Source: Desulfomicrobium orale DSM 12838 (GTDB lineage: Bacteria; Desulfobacterota; Desulfovibrionia; Desulfovibrionales; Desulfomicrobiaceae). From it: DNA of 64,000 bases. The notes below the pieces were generated by a model that saw nothing but the letters and a program-made list of their open reading frames with translations, searched no databases and was not told where the DNA came from. The stretch spans positions 2,604,001 through 2,668,000 of the forward strand of contig NZ_CP014230.1 in NCBI RefSeq assembly GCF_001553625.1. Direction: 5' to 3'. The translations under genes and the position numbers were made by a program. Below are positions 25,885-34,655 of this stretch, in pieces (within the stretch, counting starts at the first letter, position 1; each line of letters opens with the position of its first letter).

Positions 25885-28235
25885 CGTTGTCTGATTTCCG
25901 GACCAAAGCGAAAGGTCTGCCTGATCTGCTGACATATGCCGGGCTTATTGATCCGGGCATTGTCCTGCAGAAAGACGGATCATTTCTTGCGGGATGGGAA
26001 GTGCGCGGAAGGGATACGGACAGTTCCACGCATGAAGAATTGAACTATGTTGCCGTCCAGTTCAACAATGCAGTGAAGAGCCTCGGGACAGGCTGGATGC
26101 TGCATGTTTCCGCTGCCAGGAATACGCAACAGGCATACCCGCATGCATCCATGTCGCGTTTTCCCGATCCGGTCACCCAGGCGATTGATGACGAACGGCG
26201 GGCGTTCTTCGGGCAGGATGTCTGCTACAGCACGTCCACCACCGTCATCGTCACCTACAAGCCGCGCTTTATGAAGCACACCGGCGGCGCGGTCACGCTC
26301 AAGAATCTGAACTACTTCAAGACAGTGCTGGCCGAGCTGGAAGATGCTCTGGCATCTATCCTGACCCTTGTCCGGCTCACGGAATACACGGTTGAAGATG
26401 ATGCCGGCCGGGCTGTTTATTCCGAGCTTCTCTCTTATCTGGAGTCCTTCATATCCGGAGAGCTGCATCGCATCCGCGTGCCCAGAACTCCAATGTACCT
26501 GGATGCCGTTCTCGGCAATCAGGATTTCATCGGCGGCATCGAGCCGAAGATCGGCGACAAGCATATTGCGGTCATCTCCATCGACGGCCTGCCGCAGGAG
26601 TCGTGGCCGGCGATGCTGTCCGCCCTCGATGCTTTGCCCTTCGAGTACCGTTACACGACCCGCTACATTTGCCTGAGCCAATACGACGCCACACGGGAGA
26701 TCACGACATATGTCAAAGGCTGGAATCAGCAGGTATTCCGGTTCTTCGACCAGTTCTTCAACAACCCGAATGCGCGCGCCAACCGGGATGCCCTGGCGAT
26801 GCGTGAGGACGCGGAGGAGGCCAAGGCCGAAGTCCAGAGCGGCACGGTCAGCGCCGGTTATCTATCATCCTGCGTCGTCATCATGCACACGTCGAAAGAA
26901 ACCCTGGACGACTATGCGCGGGAGCTGCGCCGTGTCATACAGAGCATCGGCTTCGGCTGCCGCAAGGAATCAATCAATGCAGTGGAAGCCTGGCTGGGGT
27001 CCCTGCCGGGGAACAGCTACGCGAACCAGCGGCGGCCGCTCATAAACAGCCTCAATCTGGCGGACCTGCTGCCGCTTTCGACGACGTGGACCGGGCAGCC
27101 GGTCTGCCAGAATCCCCGTTTCCCGAAAAACTCCCGGTGCCTGGCCGTGGTCACAACAGACGGCTCAACGCCCTTCTGGTTTGATCTGTTCGTGGACGAC
27201 GTTGGTCATACCCTGATTTTCGGCCCCACCGGGGCGGGCAAGTCTACCCTGCTGGGCCTCATCGCGGCGCAGTTCAGATGCTACCAGGGGGCAAAGATCT
27301 TTGCATTTGACAAGGGCATGAGCCTGTTCCCGCTCTGCGCCGGCGCTGGCGGCGATCATTACGATGTCGGGCATGGGGATCTTGCCTTCGCACCGCTGCA
27401 ATATCTGGATTCAGACACGGACGTGAGCTGGGCGGAAGAATGGATTGCTTCGCTCATGGAGCTACAGAGCGTGCAGGTCCTGCCCGCCCACAAGCGGGCC
27501 ATCCACGATGCAATGATGCTGCTGCGGGATCAGCCGCCGCACATGCGCTCGCTCTCCCATTTCCGGCATATCGTCCCACATATCGAAGTGAAGGAAGCCA
27601 TCGCCCACTACACGACCGAAGGCGCAATGGGGCACCTCCTTGACGCCCAGACCGACAGCCTGGGCATGTCCTCTTTCATGGTTTTCGAGATCGAGGAACT
27701 GATGAAGATGGGCGACCAGAACCTGCTGCCTGTCATCATGTACATCTTCCACCGTATTGAATCCGCTCTGGACGGCTCGCCCGCCCTGCTGATCCTGGAC
27801 GAAGCCTGGGTCATGCTCGGGCACCCGGTGTTCCGGGCGAAAATCCGCGAATGGCTGAAGGTATTGCGGAAAGCCAACTGCGCGGTCGTGCTGGCGACAC
27901 AAAGCCTGTCCGATGCCAGGCACAGCGGAATCCTTGACGTTCTGGTTGAATCCTGCCCGACGAAAATACTGCTGCCAAATATATCCGCAAATCAGGAGAC
28001 ACAGAGAGACCTGTATACGGACATCGGGCTTAATTCCCGACAGATTGATATTGTCGCAACGTCAACACAGAAACGGGATTATTATATCATTACTCCAGAG
28101 GGAAGAAGACTTGTACAGCTTGCCCTGGGTAAAAAGACACTTCGATGGATAGGGTCATCTGACAAGAAAAGCATCAACCACATAAAAGAGATCATTGGAA
28201 ATAAAGACTGGCGGAATACATGGGAGGAAATATGA
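25878..28235 (+). CDS. trbE: TrbE, VirB4-type ATPase
   Basis: 785 residues. CagE/VirB4 N-terminal region, Walker A GPTGAGKST near residue 451 and Walker B ALLILDEAWV near 636. Powers assembly of the mating pore. Full length. Its 3' end becomes AT-richer and overlaps trbJ (ATGA). Confidence 0.96.
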   Translation: MLALSDFRTKAKGLPDLLTYAGLIDPGIVLQKDGSFLAGWEVRGRDTDSSTHEELNYVAVQFNNAVKSLGTGWMLHVSAARNTQQAYPHASMSRFPDPVTQAIDDERRAFFGQDVCYSTSTTVIVTYKPRFMKHTGGAVTLKNLNYFKTVLAELEDALASILTLVRLTEYTVEDDAGRAVYSELLSYLESFISGELHRIRVPRTPMYLDAVLGNQDFIGGIEPKIGDKHIAVISIDGLPQESWPAMLSALDALPFEYRYTTRYICLSQYDATREITTYVKGWNQQVFRFFDQFFNNPNARANRDALAMREDAEEAKAEVQSGTVSAGYLSSCVVIMHTSKETLDDYARELRRVIQSIGFGCRKESINAVEAWLGSLPGNSYANQRRPLINSLNLADLLPLSTTWTGQPVCQNPRFPKNSRCLAVVTTDGSTPFWFDLFVDDVGHTLIFGPTGAGKSTLLGLIAAQFRCYQGAKIFAFDKGMSLFPLCAGAGGDHYDVGHGDLAFAPLQYLDSDTDVSWAEEWIASLMELQSVQVLPAHKRAIHDAMMLLRDQPPHMRSLSHFRHIVPHIEVKEAIAHYTTEGAMGHLLDAQTDSLGMSSFMVFEIEELMKMGDQNLLPVIMYIFHRIESALDGSPALLILDEAWVMLGHPVFRAKIREWLKVLRKANCAVVLATQSLSDARHSGILDVLVESCPTKILLPNISANQETQRDLYTDIGLNSRQIDIVATSTQKRDYYIITPEGRRLVQLALGKKTLRWIGSSDKKSINHIKEIIGNKDWRNTWEEI

Positions 28236-29032
28236 AAAAGGCATTGATATTTATCATTCTTCTTCTTTTTGGAGTAAATTCTTTCGCTGCACGGACAGTG
28301 TTCTGCGTGAATTGCAGCAATCAATTCATTCAGCTTTTAGACCGTATTACAAATCTTGAGCAGCTTGCTGTGCTGAACAAACAGTATGGAGAGAGCGTCA
28401 TTCAGACAAAAAAGCAGATTGAAATACTCCAGAACAATATCAAGCAGTATGAAAATATGCTGCAAAATACCAGGAAGCTGAAGCCCAATCTGCTTTTGGA
28501 ACTTGGAGAAACATTACTTCATCTTGCGAGACGCACAGCCGAGCTTCAGACCATGCGTGGCGATATAATAGGTCTGGGTGACATATTTGTTGAAATGTAC
28601 AAACGCCGCCCGGAGTCTGAACGTCTCGGCAGAGCGAAGAGCCCGGAAGAGATCGCGGCCGCGAACGCGGCTTACAAAGAGTATTGGGACAGGTGGTCCG
28701 ACCGCGTTGATATTGCGACCAGGGCGACTTTCCAGCTTTCCGGCTCCCAGCTTGCCGAACTGCAAAACGACACAGAAAAATTACAGGAATACATCAACGA
28801 ACTCATATCCACGCCGGAAGGCCAGATGCAGGCACTCCAGGCCGGCAATCAGCTTGCGACGATCCAGATAAACGAGGCCCGCCAGCTCAGAGAACTCGTT
28901 GCGACACGAGTCCAGTCCGACCTGGCGAGCCAGCAGAAGGCTGAAAAGATGGAACAGGTCAGCGCGGAAAAGTGGCGCTCTTTTACAGACGTGAAGGGGA
29001 TGACGGTAAAGGAGCCGACAGCTCTTCCGTAG
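28232..29032 (+). CDS. trbJ: TrbJ, VirB5-type protein
   Basis: 266 residues. Signal peptide MKKALIFIILLLFGVNSFAA, then long helices with coiled-coil character (LEQLAVLNKQYGESVIQTKKQIEIL). VirB5/TrbJ proteins are minor pilus or adhesin components. It ends directly against the stop of the reversed trbK-like gene. Confidence 0.9.
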   Translation: MKKALIFIILLLFGVNSFAARTVFCVNCSNQFIQLLDRITNLEQLAVLNKQYGESVIQTKKQIEILQNNIKQYENMLQNTRKLKPNLLLELGETLLHLARRTAELQTMRGDIIGLGDIFVEMYKRRPESERLGRAKSPEEIAAANAAYKEYWDRWSDRVDIATRATFQLSGSQLAELQNDTEKLQEYINELISTPEGQMQALQAGNQLATIQINEARQLRELVATRVQSDLASQQKAEKMEQVSAEKWRSFTDVKGMTVKEPTALP

Positions 29033-29245
29033 TTATGGAAGTGGTTTTGGTTTTGGCCCCCATATGTTTGTCCCATGAACTCTCTCATGAGTAGCATTCT
29101 CTGTAATGTCCTCTGGTATATCATCTCTGCGGACGTATCCAAGTTTTTTCAATGATTCGTCTGAAGGCGCTTCCACTGTCGGTGTTGAGTCAGAGCAAGC
29201 AGAAAACGTAAACATTATGAGGATTGAAAAAATAATGGCTCGCAT
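29033..29245 (-). CDS. trbK: TrbK-like small lipoprotein on the opposite strand
   Basis: 70 residues from MRAIIFSILIMFTFSAC, a lipobox-type signal (FSAC), with GGAGGT upstream of the start. Length and position (between trbJ and trbL) match the IncP entry-exclusion lipoprotein TrbK, but the gene is reversed relative to the trb operon. Its start lies 10 bp inside trbL, and its stop abuts the trbJ stop. It must be transcribed from a promoter within trbL. The exclusion role is inferred. Confidence 0.6.
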   Translation of the reverse strand: MRAIIFSILIMFTFSACSDSTPTVEAPSDESLKKLGYVRRDDIPEDITENATHERVHGTNIWGPKPKPLP

Positions 29246-30359
29246 AAATGTACCTCCGTTGTTTTTTATATTTATAGTATTTCTTTTATTCTCAAGCAAT
29301 GCCTTTGCTGCGGATGCTCCAAATCAAGATCTAATTGATCGTATCGTTCAAAACTTCGTTCCGGCAGCTCAAGAAATAGGAGCAAAACTGAACGTATATG
29401 CCATTAGTATATTTAAGTTATTTCTTATTTTGGATATAGCTCTATTTGGAATTCGCATGGCGCTGAATAGAGATCAAGTCCAAGATATTTTCAAACAATT
29501 TATAATTGTATTATTATTTTCCGGATTTATATTCTCTGTCATACGCTACTATCAGCCATGGACCAATGCAATAATCAAGGGATTGTTAAAAATAGGAACC
29601 GAAGTCGGAGGAGCGGAGATCGATAGTTCACCATTCTTAGTTGGCATTGAAATTATCATGAAAATAACGGACAAAATCAGTGGCTGGAGCCCTATTGATG
29701 CTCTGGCCCTCACCATCACAGCCATCGTCTTGATGGTCTGCTTTGCGCTCATGGCTGCTCAAATTATAATCATTAAAGCAGAATCGTACATTGCATTAAA
29801 TGCGGCTGTTATCCTTCTTGGGTTTGGAGGATCTAGTTTAGTTAAAGATTATGCTCTTAATACAATGCGTTACTGCCTATCTGTAGCATTTAAATTGTTC
29901 GTACTACAGTTAGTTATAGGTATATCCATGCAGTTTATCAAGGAGTTCAAAACCACAGGTACAGAGGCGATCGATCTTGTGACTCTAGTAGGTAGTGCGG
30001 TGGTCGTCTTAGCTTTGGTCAAGAGCCTGCCGGACATTGCTGCCGGGATCATAAACGGCGCGCATGTCGGAGGCAACAGCCTGATCAGCACCGGCATGGC
30101 AGCGGGAGCGGCCATGTTCGGCGGTGCGGTGGGCGCGGGCATGGGCGCACAGGCGGCAGGCGGAGGCGCGGCAAATCTGCTGCGCGCAAACAAGCTGGCA
30201 AACATGGAAGGGGCCACGGGTCTCGGAAAAATGACGCATATGGCCGGATCACTGCTCAAAGCCCGGCAGCAGGCGGCGGACCAGAAGAGTCCGTCCATGG
30301 GCACCAGGCTCCGGGACCGGATTGAAGCCGCAGCCATGAAGGACAAGAAAGGAGAATAA
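29235..30359 (+). CDS. trbL: TrbL, VirB6-type membrane protein
   Basis: 374 residues from MARINVPPLFFIFIVFLLFSSNAFA, a signal-like segment, then five or more membrane helices, and a Gly/Ala-rich C-terminal tail (MFGGAVGAGMGAQAAGG). Polytopic VirB6/TrbL channel component. Alternative ATGs at 29217 or farther upstream exist; 29235 fits the signal peptide with GAGG 12 nt upstream. The first half is AT-rich, the last third GC-rich, which suggests a mosaic gene. Confidence 0.88.
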   Translation: MARINVPPLFFIFIVFLLFSSNAFAADAPNQDLIDRIVQNFVPAAQEIGAKLNVYAISIFKLFLILDIALFGIRMALNRDQVQDIFKQFIIVLLFSGFIFSVIRYYQPWTNAIIKGLLKIGTEVGGAEIDSSPFLVGIEIIMKITDKISGWSPIDALALTITAIVLMVCFALMAAQIIIIKAESYIALNAAVILLGFGGSSLVKDYALNTMRYCLSVAFKLFVLQLVIGISMQFIKEFKTTGTEAIDLVTLVGSAVVVLALVKSLPDIAAGIINGAHVGGNSLISTGMAAGAAMFGGAVGAGMGAQAAGGGAANLLRANKLANMEGATGLGKMTHMAGSLLKARQQAADQKSPSMGTRLRDRIEAAAMKDKKGE

Positions 30360-30361
30360 CC

Positions 30362-31060
30362 ATGCTCTGGGACAGAAAAAAAACCGCTCGGGACCGGGCA
30401 CCCGCAGAAAAGACAGAGAACGTCTATCTGTCCGCCCGGGAGGAATGGCTCGAAAGGTACGGGTCATACATCAAACGGTCCGCACAGTGGCGGATGACGG
30501 CATGGTGCGCCATCGGGATTGCACTGCTGTCATTGTCCGCGAACATCATGCAGCTCACGCAGGCCAAAGTCGTGCCGTACATCATCGCAATAAACGAGAT
30601 CGGCCAGTGGTCCGCCGTGGCCCGCGCTGATCATGTCACGACATCGCCGCAACGCGCCATACAGGCGGATATTGCGGCATGCATCAGCGACTGGCGCACG
30701 GTCACAGCGGACAACGAACTCCAGAAGAAGATGATCAGGCGCCTGTCTCATTACTTTGTCGGCGCGGCAAAGGGAGTGCTGGCCGAGTGGTATAACCATA
30801 ACAATCCGTACGAGATCGCCAAGCAGGGCCGCCTGGTGCAGGTCAATGTCCAGAGCCTGCCACTGCCGGTCAGCCCGGATTCCTGGCGCGTTGAATGGAC
30901 GGAGACGGTCCGCAATCACGCCGGCATTCTGCTCTCGCAGAGCCGCTTCGCGGCCATGGTCCGGGTGCAGCTCGATCCGCCGACGACAGAGGAACAGATG
31001 CTCAACAACCCCTCGGGGCTGCATATCATCGAAATTTCAACAACCCGTATAATGGACTGA
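30362..31060 (+). CDS. trbF: TrbF, VirB8-type protein
   Basis: 232 residues. A short cytoplasmic start, one membrane helix (MTAWCAIGIALLSLSANIMQL, about residues 43-63) and a periplasmic VirB8-like domain. Bitopic scaffold of the mating channel. The start follows GGAG closely after trbL. Confidence 0.92.
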   Translation: MLWDRKKTARDRAPAEKTENVYLSAREEWLERYGSYIKRSAQWRMTAWCAIGIALLSLSANIMQLTQAKVVPYIIAINEIGQWSAVARADHVTTSPQRAIQADIAACISDWRTVTADNELQKKMIRRLSHYFVGAAKGVLAEWYNHNNPYEIAKQGRLVQVNVQSLPLPVSPDSWRVEWTETVRNHAGILLSQSRFAAMVRVQLDPPTTEEQMLNNPSGLHIIEISTTRIMD

Positions 31061-31064
31061 CATC

Positions 31065-31973
31065 ATGAAAAAAATTCTCTTCCTCCTGCTTGTGCTTCCT
31101 GTACTTCCGACACTGGCCACCGCTGGAGAAGGTTATCCTCCGGCATTGGAAACGGCCGAATCTTCTTCCCTTGGAGTCCATCCCTCCTACCTCTCTCCAG
31201 ATGTGCCGCTGTCGGACAAGGAGCAGCAGGCTCTGGAGATGGCTGCGAAATGGGCAAAGTCCAGGACGCCCGCCCCGGTCATGGCCGACCGGGGCAAGAT
31301 GGTTTTCATGCATGGAGCCGCGCTGCCGACGATCATCGCATCGCCGCTTAATATCTGCGATGTGGAACTGGAGCCGGGCGAAGTCGTCAATGAAGTGGTG
31401 GTGGGCGACTCCGCCCGCTGGATGGTTGAAACCGGATCGTCATCGACCGGGCCTGACGAGACGGTGCATCTGTTCATCAAGCCCGTGGATTCAGGGCTCG
31501 AAAGCTCAGCCGTGGTCACCACGGACCGGCGGGTTTACCACCTGCGTCTGATTTCGCGCAAATCCGGCCACACGCCGTATGTGGGCTTTCTTTATTCGGA
31601 CCAGCTGCTGGCCCGTGCGGCGCATCAGAAGCGGGCTGATGAAAAGAAGAAGAAATGGGAATCGACAACGGACGCCCAGGGGCGGCCGACAGACCTTTCC
31701 CGGCTGAATTTCGGCTATGTGGTCAAAGGGAAAGCCCCGTGGAAGCCTGAACACGTCTACGATGACGGCCGACAGACATTCATCCGGCTGCCTGAAAAGT
31801 CCACCTCCGGAGAAATGCCCGTGCTCCTGGTCCGCAAGAGCGGCAAGGACGTACTGGTCAACTACCGGGTCAAAGACAGGACCATGGTTGTTGATGGTCT
31901 TTTTGAACGGATCGCCCTGGTCATCGGCGTGGGCGGCGATCAGGAGAAAGTGGAAGTAAGGAGGGACAGGTAA
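31065..31973 (+). CDS. trbG: TrbG, VirB9-type protein
   Basis: 302 residues. Signal peptide (MKKILFLLLVLPVLPTLATA), N-terminal domain with INICDVELEPGEVV-like segment (LNICDVELEPGEVVNEVV) and C-terminal beta domain (LNFGYVVKGKAPWKPEHVYDDGRQTFI), as in VirB9/TrbG outer-membrane-channel proteins. The stop overlaps trbH by one base. Confidence 0.95.
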   Translation: MKKILFLLLVLPVLPTLATAGEGYPPALETAESSSLGVHPSYLSPDVPLSDKEQQALEMAAKWAKSRTPAPVMADRGKMVFMHGAALPTIIASPLNICDVELEPGEVVNEVVVGDSARWMVETGSSSTGPDETVHLFIKPVDSGLESSAVVTTDRRVYHLRLISRKSGHTPYVGFLYSDQLLARAAHQKRADEKKKKWESTTDAQGRPTDLSRLNFGYVVKGKAPWKPEHVYDDGRQTFIRLPEKSTSGEMPVLLVRKSGKDVLVNYRVKDRTMVVDGLFERIALVIGVGGDQEKVEVRRDR

Positions 31974-32395
31974 TGCGCCGGATAGCCTTTGTTTTTCTGC
32001 TGCTCTGCCTTGCGGCCTGCGCCAGGCGCATGCCGTCCGGCCCGTCCTGGTGTGCTGCCGAGCCGCCTGCCGGCACGGCGGCCATCGCGGAAGACGCGGT
32101 GGCCCTGCTGGCCGCGACATATCCGCCCGGGCACACGTCCATTCATCTGGAACCGGCGCAGGCCGGGCAGGATGAGAATGCCTTTGCGGCCGCGCTGGAG
32201 TCCGGCCTGCGTGCGAAGGGCTTCCGGATCGCCACGGCTCCCGGCAAGGCGCTGACGCTGGCCTATACGCTCGATGCCCTGGAAGAAAACGTCTGGTATC
32301 TGCGCCTGCGGCTTTCGGACGGCAAGACCTTCGCGCGGACATATTCATCCGGCGGCGAGCCGGAAGCGGGAAGAAGCCTGGGGGTGCGGCCATGA
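31973..32395 (+). CDS. trbH: TrbH-like lipoprotein
   Basis: 140 residues. Lipobox LAAC within MRRIAFVFLLLCLAACARR marks a lipoprotein. Position between TrbG and TrbI fits TrbH, the VirB7-like component. The sequence is poorly conserved in this family, so the name rests on position and lipobox. It overlaps trbI by 4 bp. Confidence 0.75.
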   Translation: MRRIAFVFLLLCLAACARRMPSGPSWCAAEPPAGTAAIAEDAVALLAATYPPGHTSIHLEPAQAGQDENAFAAALESGLRAKGFRIATAPGKALTLAYTLDALEENVWYLRLRLSDGKTFARTYSSGGEPEAGRSLGVRP

Positions 32396-33555
32396 GCGAC
32401 GATCCGCAGGGAATCGAACTGTCCGGGAGGCCGGCGGTCACGAAGATGAGCAAAAAGCCGCTCTATGTGGTGGCCGTGATGCTGCTTATTCTTGCGGCCG
32501 CCCTGGTCTGGTCCGTCAACTTCGCCCACAACCCCAAGGAGAAAGAGGAGCAGAAGAAAGTCGAGGTGCCGACGGAAACGCGGCCGTTGCTGCCGAGCGA
32601 CGCCAGCGGTTTGTCCCTGCCCCAGCCGGAGTCATCCGGCCTGGCATCGGTGCCGCAGGAAAATGACGAGCCCCTGATTGTTGTCCAGAAGGCTGAACCG
32701 CCCAGGGACACCGAAGGTGAGGACCTCCGCCGGCGCAAGAGGGACGCCTATTTTGTGGCCCTGGCGTCGCCCATGACGACAGTGAAACGCGGATCAACCG
32801 AGAGAGAGCAGGCGGACGCCGGCACAAGGGAAAAAAGGCAGGCGGCCGCAGTGGATGCGGCCGGGAATCCTGAAAACCAGGCGGACCTGGACAAAGAAAA
32901 CTTCATGAACCGGGTGAGCCGGGAAGATGACTGGCAGCTGCCCTATACCCGCAAAGCCGGGGCCGATCTTGAAATCAAGACCGGCACGGTCATTCCGGGC
33001 GTGATGCTGACCGGCATCAACTCCGATCTGCCGGGGAGCATTATCGCCCAGGTGTCCCAGAATGTTTTCGACACGGCCACGGGCCAGCATCTGCTTATCC
33101 CGCAGGGAGCCAGACTCTTCGGAGCCTATGATTCACGCATCGTTTACGGTCAGCGCCGGGTGCTTGTCGCCTGGAACCGGGTGGTCTTCCCGGACGGATC
33201 GGCCGTGACGCTCGGCGCCATGCCCGGCACGGACATGGCCGGCTATGCCGGCTACGAAGACAAGGTGGATAATCACTATCTGCGGATATTCGGCAGTGCG
33301 GTGATGATGGCGCTTATCACCGGCGGCATGTCGTACAGTGTTGATAAGCTGACGCCGGACAACGACAGCGACAAGATAACAGCCCAGGGCGAGCTGGGTA
33401 CGGCTCTGGCGTCTCAGCTGGGGCAGGCGACGACCAGGCTCCTCGAACGCAACATCAACATCAAGCCGACACTGGAAATCCGCCCCGGGTACCAGTTCAA
33501 TATCGTGGCGACAAAAGACATCACTTTTGAACAGCCATACACGGCCTGGCGTTAG
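32392..33555 (+). CDS. trbI: TrbI, VirB10-type protein
   Basis: 387 residues. One N-terminal membrane helix (LYVVAVMLLILAAALVWSV, about residues 23-42), a proline- and charge-rich linker, then the conserved VirB10 domain (GTVIPGVMLTGINSDLPGSIIAQV, LIPQGARLFGAYD). Energy-transducing core of the channel. It is the last trb gene and ends 13 bp before the first array of 20-bp palindromes. Confidence 0.96.
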   Translation: MSDDPQGIELSGRPAVTKMSKKPLYVVAVMLLILAAALVWSVNFAHNPKEKEEQKKVEVPTETRPLLPSDASGLSLPQPESSGLASVPQENDEPLIVVQKAEPPRDTEGEDLRRRKRDAYFVALASPMTTVKRGSTEREQADAGTREKRQAAAVDAAGNPENQADLDKENFMNRVSREDDWQLPYTRKAGADLEIKTGTVIPGVMLTGINSDLPGSIIAQVSQNVFDTATGQHLLIPQGARLFGAYDSRIVYGQRRVLVAWNRVVFPDGSAVTLGAMPGTDMAGYAGYEDKVDNHYLRIFGSAVMMALITGGMSYSVDKLTPDNDSDKITAQGELGTALASQLGQATTRLLERNINIKPTLEIRPGYQFNIVATKDITFEQPYTAWR

Positions 33556-33568
33556 GTGTGCCAAGCAA

Positions 33569-33616
33569 CATAGTCATTTCCGTCTATTTTGGCCAACATA
33601 GAGAATGCTGACTATG
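33569..33616. repeat. palindromic array 1 (two 20-bp units)
   Basis: Unit 1 at 33569-33588 (CATAGTCATTTCCGTCTATT) and unit 2 at 33597-33616 (CATAGAGAATGCTGACTATG), separated by the palindrome TTGGCCAA. CATAG to CATAG is exactly 28 bp. It lies between trbI and the convergent hic genes. Confidence 0.85.
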
Positions 33617-33643
33617 GAAAGCTACAGGCAGAACAACACGGCT

Positions 33644-33982
33644 TCAGGGGTGAGAATGCAGAGAATCATTCAGAGCCCCTACAAGCCAGGCATTCAGGCT
33701 TTTCCCGTTCATGCGTGCCCGGACATCAAGCTCAGCATGAAGCTCCGGCGGCATACGAAGAATAATACGTCCGGAATAAGGCTTCTGTGGCTCCTTGACT
33801 GCTTTCGCGCAGGACTCCAGATAAAAATCCACCGCCTCCTCAAAAGCGGCGCGAATCGCCTCTACAGAATCACCATGAAAGCTTACTATATCGCGGATTC
33901 CCTGCAAACGGCCAATCAGGCAGCCATCCTCTTCACTGTATTCAATCGCCGCAGTGTAATTTTTGTACATCATTACGTTCAT
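33644..33982 (-). CDS. hicB: second HicB-family antitoxin without a toxin
   Basis: 112 residues. The N-terminal HicB fold (YTAAIEYSEEDGCLIGRLQGIRDIVSFHGDS) is followed by a C-terminal ribbon-helix-helix-like region (RMPPELHAELDVRARMNGKSLNAWLV). It lies 42 bp behind the complete hicA-hicB pair and has no HicA of its own. Start could also be the second or third Met. The two HicB proteins are clear homologues (KPYSGR in both), so this could be a duplicated or decoy antitoxin. Confidence 0.8.
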   Translation of the reverse strand: MNVMMYKNYTAAIEYSEEDGCLIGRLQGIRDIVSFHGDSVEAIRAAFEEAVDFYLESCAKAVKEPQKPYSGRIILRMPPELHAELDVRARMNGKSLNAWLVGALNDSLHSHP

Positions 33983-34024
33983 AGCCTGATTTCTTCTATG
34001 ACTATGGTGGGAAACAGAATGGTT

Positions 34025-34357
34025 TCAGGGGTAGACGGCATCTCTGATGACATCGGCGACCCAGCTGTTGAGGCTCTTGCGGTTTTTTCCCGCCTCAGCA
34101 GCTGCCCGCCGATGCAGATCAGGGGCAATACGCAGGTTGAAACGTCCGGAATAAGGCTTTTCCGGGGTTTTTCCTTCTGTGGTGCAGAACTCAAGGTAAT
34201 CTTCCACGGAATCTTTCAGAGCGGCTTTAAGCTCATCAATGGAGCGGCCCTGAAACGTAATGACATCGTTCAGGTCGAGAACTTCTCCATGAAAAATATC
34301 CGCTTCGGAATCATACTCAAAGCATCCGGTATAGCCTCTGTAATTCAGGCAATTCAT
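34025..34357 (-). CDS. hicB: HicB antitoxin
   Basis: 110 residues. HicB partial RNase H-like fold (YTGCFEYDSEADIFHGEVLDLNDVITFQG) and a C-terminal DNA-binding segment (IAPDLHRRAAAEAGKNRKSLNSWVADV). It overlaps hicA by 4 bp. It neutralises HicA and likely represses the promoter. Confidence 0.88.
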   Translation of the reverse strand: MNCLNYRGYTGCFEYDSEADIFHGEVLDLNDVITFQGRSIDELKAALKDSVEDYLEFCTTEGKTPEKPYSGRFNLRIAPDLHRRAAAEAGKNRKSLNSWVADVIRDAVYP

Positions 34358-34608
34358 ATTTCTCCTCCCGCAGTTTCCAGAAAACGCCTGACCGATTTCA
34401 CGGCTCCCTTATCTGTGTTTCTTTCCGGGTGCGGCCTGTGGAACGTAGCAAGCACGCCATTAAGGCTGATCCGTACCCGAGAGCCTCTTCCTTCCGTGAT
34501 TTCAGCGCCAAGGGCTACGAAAAGGCTTTCAATATCCGCCCATGGGATACCGGATCGAATCGGGTCGGCAAAAATGGCTTCCAGCGTCTTCCGCTGCTTG
34601 CTGTTCAT
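34354..34608 (-). CDS. hicA: HicA toxin
   Basis: 84 residues. The HicA double-stranded RNA-binding-like fold is visible (LEAIFADPIRSGIPWADIESLF, LNGVLATFHRPHPERNT); the HRPHP segment contains the catalytic histidine. It cleaves mRNA when free. Toxin first, antitoxin second, as usual for hicAB. Confidence 0.88.
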   Translation of the reverse strand: MNSKQRKTLEAIFADPIRSGIPWADIESLFVALGAEITEGRGSRVRISLNGVLATFHRPHPERNTDKGAVKSVRRFLETAGGEI

Positions 34609-34613
34609 AAGTC

Positions 34614-34627
34614 AGGCAGTACTACCT
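34614..34627 (-). promoter_or_regulatory. probable hicAB operator
   Basis: AGGCAGTACTACCT, a 14-bp near-palindrome 5 bp upstream of hicA; TTGACA of a promoter lies just upstream on the minus strand. HicB autorepression is inferred. Confidence 0.45.
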
Positions 34628-34655
34628 AACGACACCATGTCAAGCAGGTGCTGAT

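Noticed and set aside
33605-34654. 349-aa plus-strand frame over the hic genes
   Set aside because: The minus strand encodes clear HicA and HicB proteins with overlapping starts; the plus frame has no recognisable domain.
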